Shown here: positions 50,290 to 57,928 of the stretch, piece by piece
How positions within the stretch are numbered: the stretch's first letter is position 1
Layout of the letters: each line of letters opens with the position of its first letter
NCBI GenBank assembly: GCA_963169855.1
Contig: CAUJCN010000002.1
Location: forward strand, 62,001 to 126,000
Length of the DNA: 64,000 nucleotides
Reading direction: 5' to 3'
DNA from: Patescibacteria group bacterium
GTDB taxonomy: Bacteria > Patescibacteria > Dojkabacteria > J137
Position numbers and translations under genes: made by a program
The notes under the pieces: model-generated
Told to the model about the DNA's origin: nothing
The model's input: the letters and a program-made list of their open reading frames with translations, nothing else
Databases searched by the model: none

Positions 50290-50600
50290 ATCTGAGGTTT
50301 CTGAAATTATTTACAACCTCTTTTGAATTCCCCAATATTTATCAAGTCTTATATTACTTAATTAATTTTAGGTATTATGAACAATACATTTACTTAGCGA
50401 TTTATAGTCATGTCGCTAAAACAACTTTACAATTTAATACAATCTTGTTTAGTTAGGTAAAACCTAATTTGTACTGAATATCTTTTCAGTAGGACTAATT
50501 AAAATGTAAAGAAAGCCAAGTTCCCCGGCTTGTAAAAGATAGGGGAACCATTAATACAATACACTGCTATAGTTATTATTTAATTTATTAAAGGAAGATA
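50290..50600 (+). ncRNA. Long hairpin-rich 5' leader of the hsp20 mRNA
   Basis: Between the promoter and the Hsp20 ATG are about 340 bases with no ORF but at least five ordered stem-loops: GAGGTT/AACCTC (50294-50320), TTAGCGA/TCGCTAA (50394-50419), TTAGGT/ACCTAA (50453-50467), TACTGA/TCAGTA (50472-50491) and GTTCCCC/GGGGAAC (50520-50548). An AAAGGAAG Shine-Dalgarno site follows near 50591. This could be a regulatory leader, for example heat-sensitive, or a separate small RNA. Confidence 0.5.
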
Positions 50601-50602
50601 TT

Positions 50603-51073
50603 ATGAAAATTACAAAAAGAAACAATAATGACAACACGCAACTTGCAACAACATCTTACTCACCTGTGAGAAGTATGTTTGATGATTTCTTTAGGATGCC
50701 ATCATTAATTGACGAAATGTTTAATAGATCGGTTATGCCAAGTTATAGTAGTCTTTCTGCTGATGTTTGGGAAGAAGACGATAGCTTCTTTGTGAAAATG
50801 GCTTTGCCTGGAGTAACTAAAGATGATGTCGAGATTGAGGTTGACGCAGATGTAGTTAGAATCAAGGGTGGGAAAAAGGTAGAAGAGAAAGAAGATAATA
50901 AAAAGAAGTATTATTATCGAAGCCTTGATACTCAATTTGAGCAGGCATTTAATCTACCTACTGTAGTAGATGCAGAAAAAGTAGAGGCTAAGTTTAAAGA
51001 TGGTGTTCTTGAAGTAAAGTTACCAAAGGCTGAACAATATAAGCCGAAAAAAATCTCAATAGAAGGTGAATAA
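50603..51073 (+). CDS. Hsp20/alpha-crystallin small heat-shock protein
   Basis: A 156-residue Hsp20 with the classical bacterial N-terminus ('SMFDDFFRMPSLIDEMFN'-like arrangement), the domain start 'VWEEDDSFFVKMALPGVTKD', 'VEIEVDADVVRIKGGKK' and 'RSLDTQFEQAFNLPTVVDAE'. It ends 'KFKDGVLEVKLPKAEQYKP' and the docking motif KKISIEG. It is the more typical of the two Hsp20 proteins in the window. It has the clearest Shine-Dalgarno site here (AAAGGAAG), a CIRCE-like operator and a strong terminator, so it is a separately heat-regulated, monocistronic unit. Confidence 0.95.
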   Translation: MKITKRNNNDNTQLATTSYSPVRSMFDDFFRMPSLIDEMFNRSVMPSYSSLSADVWEEDDSFFVKMALPGVTKDDVEIEVDADVVRIKGGKKVEEKEDNKKKYYYRSLDTQFEQAFNLPTVVDAEKVEAKFKDGVLEVKLPKAEQYKPKKISIEGE

Positions 51074-51092
51074 AGAGAGTATATCAGCAAGA

Positions 51093-51123
51093 AGAAGGCG
51101 GACGCAAGTCCGCCTTCTCTTTT
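51093..51123 (+). terminator. Rho-independent terminator of hsp20
   Basis: AGAAGGCGGAC pairs perfectly with GTCCGCCTTCT (11 bp, GCAA tetraloop), followed by CTTTT. It is the strongest terminator in the window. Confidence 0.95.
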
Positions 51124-51422
51124 AATACACAACTTTAGTCAGGGCAAACCTGTTACTTGGTACTTAAAATTATCAATATATAACAATTTTTTTGTTTATA
51201 TTTCAAGACAGAAACAGGACTGCAACGGATATTTAGGCACCAGAAATGCAAGCCCAGCAACAAAAAAGCTTAGAACCACAGAGTTGTAAATTTCATCGGT
51301 TTTGGAAGAATTTCAGAAGATTTAGGCTCATTTCGGATTTCGAGAAGAATTTGGGCTGATTTAGCAAGCAGTATAAGCGTTTCTAGCGTCGAGAAACGGG
51401 TCTTATAAGAACATTAAGAAAA
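51124..51422. other. Intergenic region without recognised gene
   Basis: About 300 bases before tRNA-Ser (convergent with the Hsp20 unit). Only short open frames occur. There are repeated 'GGATTT/GAAGAATTT' words near 51300-51360 but no clear structure, promoter or RNA family. Confidence 0.4.
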
Positions 51423-51512
51423 TGGCGGAGGAGACAGGATTTGAACCTGCGTCAGCCAGATGGCTGAACAGTCTTTCCAGGACTGCGCACTAGACCACTA
51501 TGCGACTCCTCC
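51423..51512 (-). tRNA. tRNA-Ser (anticodon GGA)
   Basis: A 90-base class II tRNA on the minus strand. Acceptor stem GGAGGAG/CTCCTCC, anticodon stem CAGTC/GACTG with loop CTGGAAA giving anticodon GGA, a long variable arm (TCAGCCATCTGGCTGA), discriminator G and an encoded CCA end. The other two tRNAs in the window lack an encoded CCA. Its 5' end overlaps the 3' end of the GIY-YIG gene by 15 bases. Confidence 0.95.
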
Positions 51513-51752
51513 AGTTTGTAGTCTTCTTTTTAAATAGGCTCGACCATACCCAGTTTTTAACTGTTTCTCTCTTAGAATTGCCGACTTCCGATTTAAACAT
51601 GCTTCGAAATAAATTAAAGTCAAAGGTCTCCTGTATTTGGTAGATGTGACTTTACCTAATTCATGTTCTTGCAATCTCTTGCTCAGATCCTCTGTAAAAC
51701 CAATGTACAGCTTTCCGTCTTGTGATTGTAAAACGTAGGTATAATATAGCAT
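51498..51752 (-). CDS. GIY-YIG domain protein (YhbQ/UPF0213-like)
   Basis: From the ATG at 51752 the 84-residue protein reads 'YTYVLQSQDGKLYIGFTEDL', 'SKRLQEHELGKVTSTKYRRP' and 'AILREKQLKTGYGRAYLK'. This is the single-domain GIY-YIG nuclease pattern of the UPF0213/URI group, with Tyr, Arg and the later Glu of the active site in place. A longer frame upstream would add a palindromic repeat and is not used. Its last five codons run into the acceptor end of tRNA-Ser, so the C-terminus may have been shaped by insertion next to the tRNA. Confidence 0.85.
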   Translation of the reverse strand: MLYYTYVLQSQDGKLYIGFTEDLSKRLQEHELGKVTSTKYRRPLTLIYFEACLNRKSAILREKQLKTGYGRAYLKRRLQTGGVA

Positions 51753-51782
51753 TACTTTTTTAATATTCAAATAGACACCACT

Positions 51783-51822
51783 ACCCGCCTGCAACGCTTT
51801 GCGTAGCAATGCGGGCAGGTGC
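51783..51822. repeat. GC-rich imperfect palindrome
   Basis: The stretch around CGCCTGCAACGC and GCAATGCGGGCAGG forms an imperfect hairpin and stands out from its AT-rich setting. It lies just upstream of the GIY-YIG gene and resembles dispersed intergenic repeats. Confidence 0.5.
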
Positions 51823-51928
51823 GACTCCTCCATTGGATTGACTGTAGATTATACCAAATCACATTAGTTTGCAGTATTCTTAAAAATACAACTATAATGA
51901 AATAAACTTTACTTTTTACTATTATTTT

Positions 51929-52300
51929 ATGAATAGCGTAGTACACTTCGAAATACCAGCTGATGATTTAGAAAGAGTTCAAAAATTTTATAATGAGGTA
52001 TTCAATTGGCAAGCTACAGAAACTATGGAAGGAGCAGTAATGGTAAATACAACAGAAACTCATGATAATGGCATTCCGAAAGCAGCCGGAGCAATAAATG
52101 GAGACTTCTTCAAAAGAGATGATAACTTAAAGCATCCACTTATTGTGTTAACAGTTGATAGCATAGTTGAGAAATTTGAGACTATTAAAAATGCAGGTGG
52201 TTCAGTTGTTGTAGATAAAATGCCAGTTGGAGATATGGGATTTTGTGCTTACTTTAAGGATTCAGAAGGTAATGTAATGGGATTGTGGGAAAATCCTTAA
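51929..52300 (+). CDS. VOC-family (glyoxalase-like) protein
   Basis: A 123-residue single-domain VOC protein of the type often seen in bacterial antibiotic- or stress-related settings. 'VVHFEIPADDLERVQKFYNE', 'VFNWQATETMEGAVMVNTTE' and 'GDMGFCAYFKDSEGNVMGLW' show the paired beta-alpha-beta-beta-beta units, with His and Glu at the usual metal-ligand sites. The length is normal. The substrate is unknown. Its stop codon interlocks with that of the convergent gene (TTAA shared). Confidence 0.85.
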   Translation: MNSVVHFEIPADDLERVQKFYNEVFNWQATETMEGAVMVNTTETHDNGIPKAAGAINGDFFKRDDNLKHPLIVLTVDSIVEKFETIKNAGGSVVVDKMPVGDMGFCAYFKDSEGNVMGLWENP

Positions 52301-52644
52301 TTCTGATATTCTGAATTTAAAACTTGCCCAAATTCCAACAGAGAATCAGATAGTGGAATGTTCGCATGAATAAGTGTCATTGCCAAAATACCTAAAAAGA
52401 ACGCTGTTTTGATAGCGTCTATATCAGACTCTTTTAACTGATTCAATTTACTATCTAGTATATTTTTCTTTTCCTCAACTGACACATCATCTGCAATTGC
52501 AAGATCTACTCCCATGGCTGAAAATAAACTCTGCAATATCTCGTAAACAGTTAGAGATTTAAATGATGTTTTCAGGAATAAAAAGCTTGGATCTAACCCG
52601 CCTACAGCGTCTTTCGCGATCTTCAAAAGTTCAAATTTCTCCAT
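52297..52644 (-). CDS. Unrecognised 115-residue helical protein
   Basis: A soluble or peripheral helical protein with a hydrophobic helix in the C-terminal part ('AIKTAFFLGILAMTLIHANI'). No family or motif is recognised. It is divergent from the alpha/beta hydrolase gene 45 bases away, where a perfect TATAAT extended by TGC (52650-52658) faces the hydrolase. Its stop interlocks with that of the VOC gene. Confidence 0.55.
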   Translation of the reverse strand: MEKFELLKIAKDAVGGLDPSFLFLKTSFKSLTVYEILQSLFSAMGVDLAIADDVSVEEKKNILDSKLNQLKESDIDAIKTAFFLGILAMTLIHANIPLSDSLLEFGQVLNSEYQN

Positions 52645-52689
52645 AAAATGCTATAATGTTTATATAATTATACCGTATTGTATTAATCG

Positions 52690-53457
52690 ATGGTAGCTAA
52701 AACTGACTTTAAAACTAAGTATGTTAAAACTCACTTTGGGCATCTAGCTTATCACCAGATTGAAGCCAAAAACAACGAATTTTGCATTTTTGTTCACGGG
52801 CACATGGACAGTGGGCTAGATAGATTTAGCTATAGGTTAATAGAAGATTTTGAAGGAGCTGCATCGTTAATTTTATTGGACAGCCGAGGTCACGGTAGCT
52901 CAACCAGATTAGAAAACTACCCTAGTTTGAAAGAGCGAGGTGAAGATCTAAAAATCCTAGTTCAACATTTAATTGAAAACCATAACCCCACTACAGTAAC
53001 CCTTATCTCCTACTCTATTGCCTCTGGGATTATTCTGAATGTTCTATCTGAAGTTGAAACAATTCATTCTTCGACAAAATTTAAAGCTGTATTAGTCGCG
53101 CCTCTTTTAAAACTCTCGAAACACAAAGAATGGTTCAAGGAAAATATAAAAACATTAAAAAACACCTCTGCAAACTTTATCCAGAAGGTTTATAGAAGCA
53201 AGGGAATTTTCAATATAAACAGGGATTACTTTAAGGACTTGTCAGTAAATTTTTACAGAAAGAATGCTTCTAAGATCAAATCAAAACTAAGCATTGTATT
53301 TGGAGAGCAAGATAATAGAACATCAGTTGCCGATGTATTGAGGTTTAAGAACGAGATTTTACCTAAAGCGAAGGTTTATTCTTATAAATCACTTGGGCAT
53401 GTTTTTAACGAAAAGGAATATGCCTTAATCAGTAAAAAGATTTCCCAAATAGCCTAA
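52690..53457 (+). CDS. Alpha/beta hydrolase
   Basis: The 255-residue protein follows the alpha/beta hydrolase pattern: oxyanion strand 'FCIFVHGHMDSGLDRFSY', 'SLILLDSRGHGSS', nucleophile elbow 'VTLISYSIASGIIL' (S-Y-S-I-A in place of G-x-S-x-G), the acid in 'SIVFGEQDNRTSVAD' and the His in 'YKSLGHVF'. All three triad members can be placed. The unusual Ser-rich elbow is found in some divergent members. The substrate, an ester, thioester or lipid, is not evident. Confidence 0.8.
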   Translation: MVAKTDFKTKYVKTHFGHLAYHQIEAKNNEFCIFVHGHMDSGLDRFSYRLIEDFEGAASLILLDSRGHGSSTRLENYPSLKERGEDLKILVQHLIENHNPTTVTLISYSIASGIILNVLSEVETIHSSTKFKAVLVAPLLKLSKHKEWFKENIKTLKNTSANFIQKVYRSKGIFNINRDYFKDLSVNFYRKNASKIKSKLSIVFGEQDNRTSVADVLRFKNEILPKAKVYSYKSLGHVFNEKEYALISKKISQIA

Positions 53458-54614
53458 ACAATTCTTGCTTCTTCGAATTTATTAACTGCAGACTGGATTA
53501 CCGAAAGCATCTTCGCACAAACTAAATCTGTCTTAACTTGAGCTCTAATGTTGTTAATCTTTACTTTAGAAACTTTTCTTCCGCATAATTTCTTAATTTT
53601 AGTGATGACTTCATCGTGATTTTTAAAGTCAGCCACCATGTTTTCTAACCCTGCATCAATCAGTAATTGAGCACAGCCAACCGTATGATTAACAAGAACA
53701 GGAACGCCAACGCAAATCGCTTCAACTGGAACATATCCAAATGTCTCGAAATATGATGGACAAACAATCAAACCTTGACTCTTATAGAAATCAAGAAGTC
53801 CTTCTGCAGACATCGGCGGAACTAATTCCATAGTTTCAGGAAATTTTGTATTAGCATTGCTGATATCAGAAACAAAAGTTGCTTTGTGCTTCCATCCATC
53901 CCCAAGCAAATCTCTGTGTATATTGAAAAACGCATCAAAATTTTTCACTCTTGCATATCTTCCTACCGCAGCAATACTTTTTTCTACAACTGTATCACCG
54001 ACCTCTGCTTCAGTAAAAATATCATTTACTGGATTAGGTATAACGTAGTTATCAGGAAGTTTTCTTCTAGAAAATATTTTCTTAACTGTGTCTCTACAGA
54101 TTTCTGAGGGGTAAATAATCGCTTCTGCTCCTAGCGTAATATCTTTTTCCATGATTTTGAAAACCTCCTTGAACTCTTTGTCATAATGCTCGACTTCTTT
54201 TGAAAGTACACCTGCATACCAAAGTACATACGGGATATCTAGTTTCTTTGCAGCTTCAGAGATAATCCATGGAATATAGTAAGTACCATTCAAAAGAATT
54301 ACATCAGGACGATTTTTATTCAAAAGATCTTCAACTGTCTGAATAACTTTTTTATATTTTTTTCTGATCTTATCAATGTCTTTAGTTTTTTTAATAACAT
54401 CCATCACACCCAAGTCATGAATATTAATTACGTAGTGATCAAATCTATCTTCTTCGTATTTATCATAAATACGTGTATGTTTAGAAACTAATCGACCATT
54501 TAATTCAATTCCTAGAAAATCGTGACCCTCTTCATAAAGATAGTCTATTAATGCCATATTGGCAGAAGTAATACCTCCTAACGGCTCTCTTGTAAGATTC
54601 AATCCTAGCTTCAT
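53454..54614 (-). CDS. GT4-family glycosyltransferase
   Basis: The protein (386 residues from the ATG at 54614) begins with the GT-B N-lobe 'MKLGLNLTREPLGGITSANM' and ends with the donor-binding lobe. That lobe carries the GT4 E-x7-E motif in 'FETFGYVPVEAICVGVPVLV', preceded by 'SAEGLLDFYKSQGLIVCPS'. 'AAVGRYARVKNFDAFFNIHR' starts the C-lobe. It would transfer a sugar from a nucleotide donor to a lipid or surface glycan. No other glycan genes are adjacent. Its stop interlocks with that of the convergent hydrolase. Confidence 0.9.
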   Translation of the reverse strand: MKLGLNLTREPLGGITSANMALIDYLYEEGHDFLGIELNGRLVSKHTRIYDKYEEDRFDHYVINIHDLGVMDVIKKTKDIDKIRKKYKKVIQTVEDLLNKNRPDVILLNGTYYIPWIISEAAKKLDIPYVLWYAGVLSKEVEHYDKEFKEVFKIMEKDITLGAEAIIYPSEICRDTVKKIFSRRKLPDNYVIPNPVNDIFTEAEVGDTVVEKSIAAVGRYARVKNFDAFFNIHRDLLGDGWKHKATFVSDISNANTKFPETMELVPPMSAEGLLDFYKSQGLIVCPSYFETFGYVPVEAICVGVPVLVNHTVGCAQLLIDAGLENMVADFKNHDEVITKIKKLCGRKVSKVKINNIRAQVKTDLVCAKMLSVIQSAVNKFEEARIV

Positions 54615-54724
54615 ATGAGTCAAATTAACCATTACATTATATCAAAAATATATATCCAGATCTATACCCTTAACATACTGCAAACTTTATCTACTAACTA
54701 CACTTTAACTTTAGTTTGAAAGAA

Positions 54725-54762
54725 AATAAAGAAAAGCCTGGCAATTTTCTTACCAGGCTTTC
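54725..54762 (-). terminator. Terminator of the SLOG operon
   Basis: AAAGCCTGG pairs with CCAGGCTTT (9 bp) and is followed on the minus strand by TCTTTATTTTCTTT. It ends the two-gene SLOG operon. Confidence 0.85.
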
Positions 54763-54780
54763 AAATAATTTATATTCTTT

Positions 54781-56664
54781 TTATCTACTCAATTCTGCCC
54801 ATGCATAAAACGCTGCTCCATTAAGATCGATACTTTCTGGATCAACATTCTTATTTAACTTAGAAACAATTTCCTTATTCATTTGAGCTGGAGTATATCG
54901 AACATCCTTTCCAAGTTTTTTACCCTCTCTTAAAATTGCAGCGGTATTTTCGCCTCCACCATACGCAGAAATTACATCACTAACCTCCAAGAAAATCTTT
55001 GTAGTTTCTGCTAATCTATCTGTTCCAGGAACTTTTCCTCCCCAGTATGGGTCATTTGCTATATAAATTCTATCTACAAATCTAGAAAATCTACCACTGT
55101 ATTGCAATGCAAGAGTAGATGCGACTCCAATCGTCATGAATCCCATTTCCTTTGCAATTTCGTATGCAGCTCCAATACCTTCTTCAGTTGCACCAATATT
55201 AATTATTGTTGTCTTAGGATCTAAAGTTTTTAATTCCTTTTTAATTTGCTTCATTACAGCATCTTTATCCTGATATTCAAGTTGAGAGTATCCAAATAAG
55301 GTAAATACATTCTTCTCTAAAGCCTTGATTTGTTTAACTATACTTTCTGCAGATGTTGGTTCTGTCGCGAATTGCTCCATAACATCTGGATCGTCTGACA
55401 TAAGACTCTTGTATACGAATTTTTCTTCCGAACCTTCTTTCGAAGTAATCAACTTCATGATTTCTTCGTCGCTAGGATAATCAGTGTAGTTCAATATTTT
55501 GAATACCTGTTTTGCTGCTTGAAGTAACCATTCTGGAGTTCTGTACTTAATTGCTACCAGTCCATCACCAGTATTTTCTGGATCATCGTAGAATCCATAA
55601 TTAAGTTTGTTATAAACGTTTGAAAGCAAAGATAATGCTCTGTCATGGAAGAACCGAACTGTGATCGCTCCTCTTGTTCTAGTATTTGAAATTCCACTTT
55701 GAATATTTCCTGTTGGAGTTCGCAGATCCTCGATATCTTGCGGAGCATCGCTTTCTGGATAAATCATATGCTCAAATGGTTGAGGCATGTTTGGTCTTAA
55801 AATTTCTTCAATGACTGATTCTGGTTCGGCAGTTAATGCTGATTCGTGGAAAATTTCAAACATAATAACTCTTACCAATCTTCTTACGCCATTCTCATCT
55901 TCAGGAGTACCTTCTGGAGATTTATCGATGTTTGGAAAAATAACTTCTTTTAGGAAATTATCCATATGTCTGTATAAATTTATTTTCTGAACATCAAACG
56001 TATAACCCAAAGCTCTTTCCCTCATCATTGTGTAACCTTGCATTCTTCGAACATGATTAATATCGTGATACCAGAAATCTAATGGTGATTGTTGGTGTCT
56101 ATCAACTCTAATTGTTCTAGAAACAACACCTATAAATCCTATAGGTACAGATCTTACTCGGATTAGATCATCCATTTTAAGTTCTGTAATTGTTGGGTAA
56201 ACAATCACATTTGGATCTGAAATTAATGCATGTCTATGATATGCGTATCTGTCAAAGTGATAAAGAGGAACTGCTTTGTTTCCTGGTTCCAGTCTATTCA
56301 ACTTATCTAGAAGTCTTAGACCAGCTTCGATTGCGTCGATTGTTGGTCTGTATGGGAAAGGTCCGTTGAATGGTCTTGGATATGGATACTTTTCTTCATC
56401 CTCAAACTGAAAGTTTAGATTAATATGAGCGAACAAAGTTTTAACTTCCTTTAGTTCATACGCTAACTGTTGATGATCTTCCAAAATCTTTGAGAATTCA
56501 GGGGTATCTAGTTCATCCAAAATATAATTTACAGTAGGTTCGAATTCGGGGAAGCAAGCATTGAAGCCGTCTTTCTTGATTCTACAATAGAAATCAACGT
56601 AACAATCAATTGGATTTTCTATGATCTTTTGAACGAATATTTTATCTTTTTCTATGTTCGTCAT
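54781..56664 (-). CDS. SLOG-domain protein with metal-binding-like N-terminal domain
   Basis: A 627-residue protein with two parts. The C-terminal part (about 450-600) has a SLOG/LOG-type nucleotide-binding Rossmann fold: 'TIINIGATEEGIGAAYEIAK', 'MTIGVASTLALQYSG', 'YIANDPYWGGKVPG' and the loop 'VISAYGGGENTAAILREG' (GGGENTA about 568-574). SLOG domains bind or process nucleotide ligands. The N-terminal part (about 100-300) has 'FWYHDINHVRRM' (His200, Asp201, His204) and 'FEIFHESALTAEPE' (His273, Glu274), which could coordinate a metal, but no known family fits. It follows the 366-residue gene by 27 bases, ends at a terminator and faces a winged-helix regulator. Confidence 0.6.
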   Translation of the reverse strand: MTNIEKDKIFVQKIIENPIDCYVDFYCRIKKDGFNACFPEFEPTVNYILDELDTPEFSKILEDHQQLAYELKEVKTLFAHINLNFQFEDEEKYPYPRPFNGPFPYRPTIDAIEAGLRLLDKLNRLEPGNKAVPLYHFDRYAYHRHALISDPNVIVYPTITELKMDDLIRVRSVPIGFIGVVSRTIRVDRHQQSPLDFWYHDINHVRRMQGYTMMRERALGYTFDVQKINLYRHMDNFLKEVIFPNIDKSPEGTPEDENGVRRLVRVIMFEIFHESALTAEPESVIEEILRPNMPQPFEHMIYPESDAPQDIEDLRTPTGNIQSGISNTRTRGAITVRFFHDRALSLLSNVYNKLNYGFYDDPENTGDGLVAIKYRTPEWLLQAAKQVFKILNYTDYPSDEEIMKLITSKEGSEEKFVYKSLMSDDPDVMEQFATEPTSAESIVKQIKALEKNVFTLFGYSQLEYQDKDAVMKQIKKELKTLDPKTTIINIGATEEGIGAAYEIAKEMGFMTIGVASTLALQYSGRFSRFVDRIYIANDPYWGGKVPGTDRLAETTKIFLEVSDVISAYGGGENTAAILREGKKLGKDVRYTPAQMNKEIVSKLNKNVDPESIDLNGAAFYAWAELSR

Positions 56665-56691
56665 AGTTAAATATAATAAGTTAAATATTAA

Positions 56692-57792
56692 TTAAGCTTC
56701 GCCTCTTTTTGATAAAGCTTTATTCTGTATATCTAATACAGTTTGGAATGCTCCTGGATTTGCGTCCATACCTACAATTCTGATCATTATCTTTAAAGCA
56801 TCTTGGACTGCATACCTTCTAGTTATATCACCTACGTCTGTTGCCAACAAGCTATTTAAGTAGTAACAAATATTTACAATCAACATAAAAGTGTCTACTG
56901 CTGCAACTTCTGGATTTTTTTCGTAGTTAGCTCTAAACGCCTTAATTGCTGTAACTACATCATTAGCTGTTAAGTTATCGAAATCACTTAGAAGTGTTTT
57001 TAAAGTGTGATTAAGATCTGTGAATATATGTGGAGGAGTTGTTCTACCAGCTACGGATTGAGCTGAGTAATCTTGTTTTATATTTTCCAATTTATAAGCA
57101 GTCTTTCTCCAATTCTCGTGAGCTTTTACCATTTCATTTACAATTCCAAACTCTTCTGCAATACCCAAGTGCAGGGTTAATCCGTCAATTGTTGTTTCTC
57201 GATTCAAATTAAGAACTGCATAGTATATTTCCTGAACAAGCTGCCTATCTGTTTTGCTCAGTTTACCTTCTACAAGATCGCTAAAATCAATATTATTTTG
57301 AACTAGAAGGTTTTTAACGAAATCTATCCAATGTGTATTTCCAGTTAATATTCTTTCTTGAGCTGAAATGATCCAATCTCTAAATTCTTGAGAAGTTAAT
57401 TTATCTAGATAATCAAAATATGAAGCATTCGCTTTGAAAGCTAAGGAAAATTCAGCCTTGAATGTTGCTAAATCTTGTCTATATTGACTCTCATATTGAT
57501 AAGGATTTTGAGCAATACGATGCATTAGTGGGAACAACGAACTTGGAATCATTACTGGGTGACCATCTTTTCCAAGTTCTTCAACTCTATCTCTTGTTGG
57601 CCAAGGAGTTCTTGTGTCGAATTGATGCTCTAACCAACTTTCGTGAGTATCAATAATTACTTGTTGAGATATCAAACTTAGTGCTTCAGCATCTGACATA
57701 GATTCCGACTGCACAGCTTTGTAACGCATAAACTCAGGAGTAGCTCCCGAATCTGGTTCAGACATTGGATTTAACGATGCTGTACTTCTCAT
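56692..57792 (-). CDS. Unrecognised partner protein of the SLOG operon
   Basis: A 366-residue soluble, mainly helical protein, first in the two-gene operon. Recognisable stretches include 'QVIIDTHESWLEHQFDTRTP', 'PVMIPSSLFPLMHRIAQNPY' and 'TLHLGIAEEFGIVNEMVK'. No motif or family is recognised. Close linkage to the SLOG gene (27 bases) and shared promoter and terminator suggest a joint complex or pathway. The divergent neighbour is a transcription factor, so the operon is probably controlled by it. Confidence 0.6.
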   Translation of the reverse strand: MRSTASLNPMSEPDSGATPEFMRYKAVQSESMSDAEALSLISQQVIIDTHESWLEHQFDTRTPWPTRDRVEELGKDGHPVMIPSSLFPLMHRIAQNPYQYESQYRQDLATFKAEFSLAFKANASYFDYLDKLTSQEFRDWIISAQERILTGNTHWIDFVKNLLVQNNIDFSDLVEGKLSKTDRQLVQEIYYAVLNLNRETTIDGLTLHLGIAEEFGIVNEMVKAHENWRKTAYKLENIKQDYSAQSVAGRTTPPHIFTDLNHTLKTLLSDFDNLTANDVVTAIKAFRANYEKNPEVAAVDTFMLIVNICYYLNSLLATDVGDITRRYAVQDALKIMIRIVGMDANPGAFQTVLDIQNKALSKRGEA

Positions 57793-57851
57793 ATAAAATA
57801 AATTAATTTAATAAATAACTATAGCGATTGTAATTTCCTTTACCTATATAG

Positions 57852-57872
57852 TTTTGACAAATAATGTCTAAA
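57852..57872. promoter_or_regulatory. Palindromic candidate operator in the divergent promoter region
   Basis: TTTTGACA-N5-TGTCTAAA is a near-perfect inverted repeat between the SLOG operon and the divergent winged-helix regulator. Another TGACAA lies nearby at about 57886-57891. It is a natural candidate for binding by that regulator. Confidence 0.5.
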
Positions 57873-57928
57873 TTGATGCCAATTCTGACAACTACCAACT
57901 AAATGTTAAAAACTGCTAAAATTTAGCT

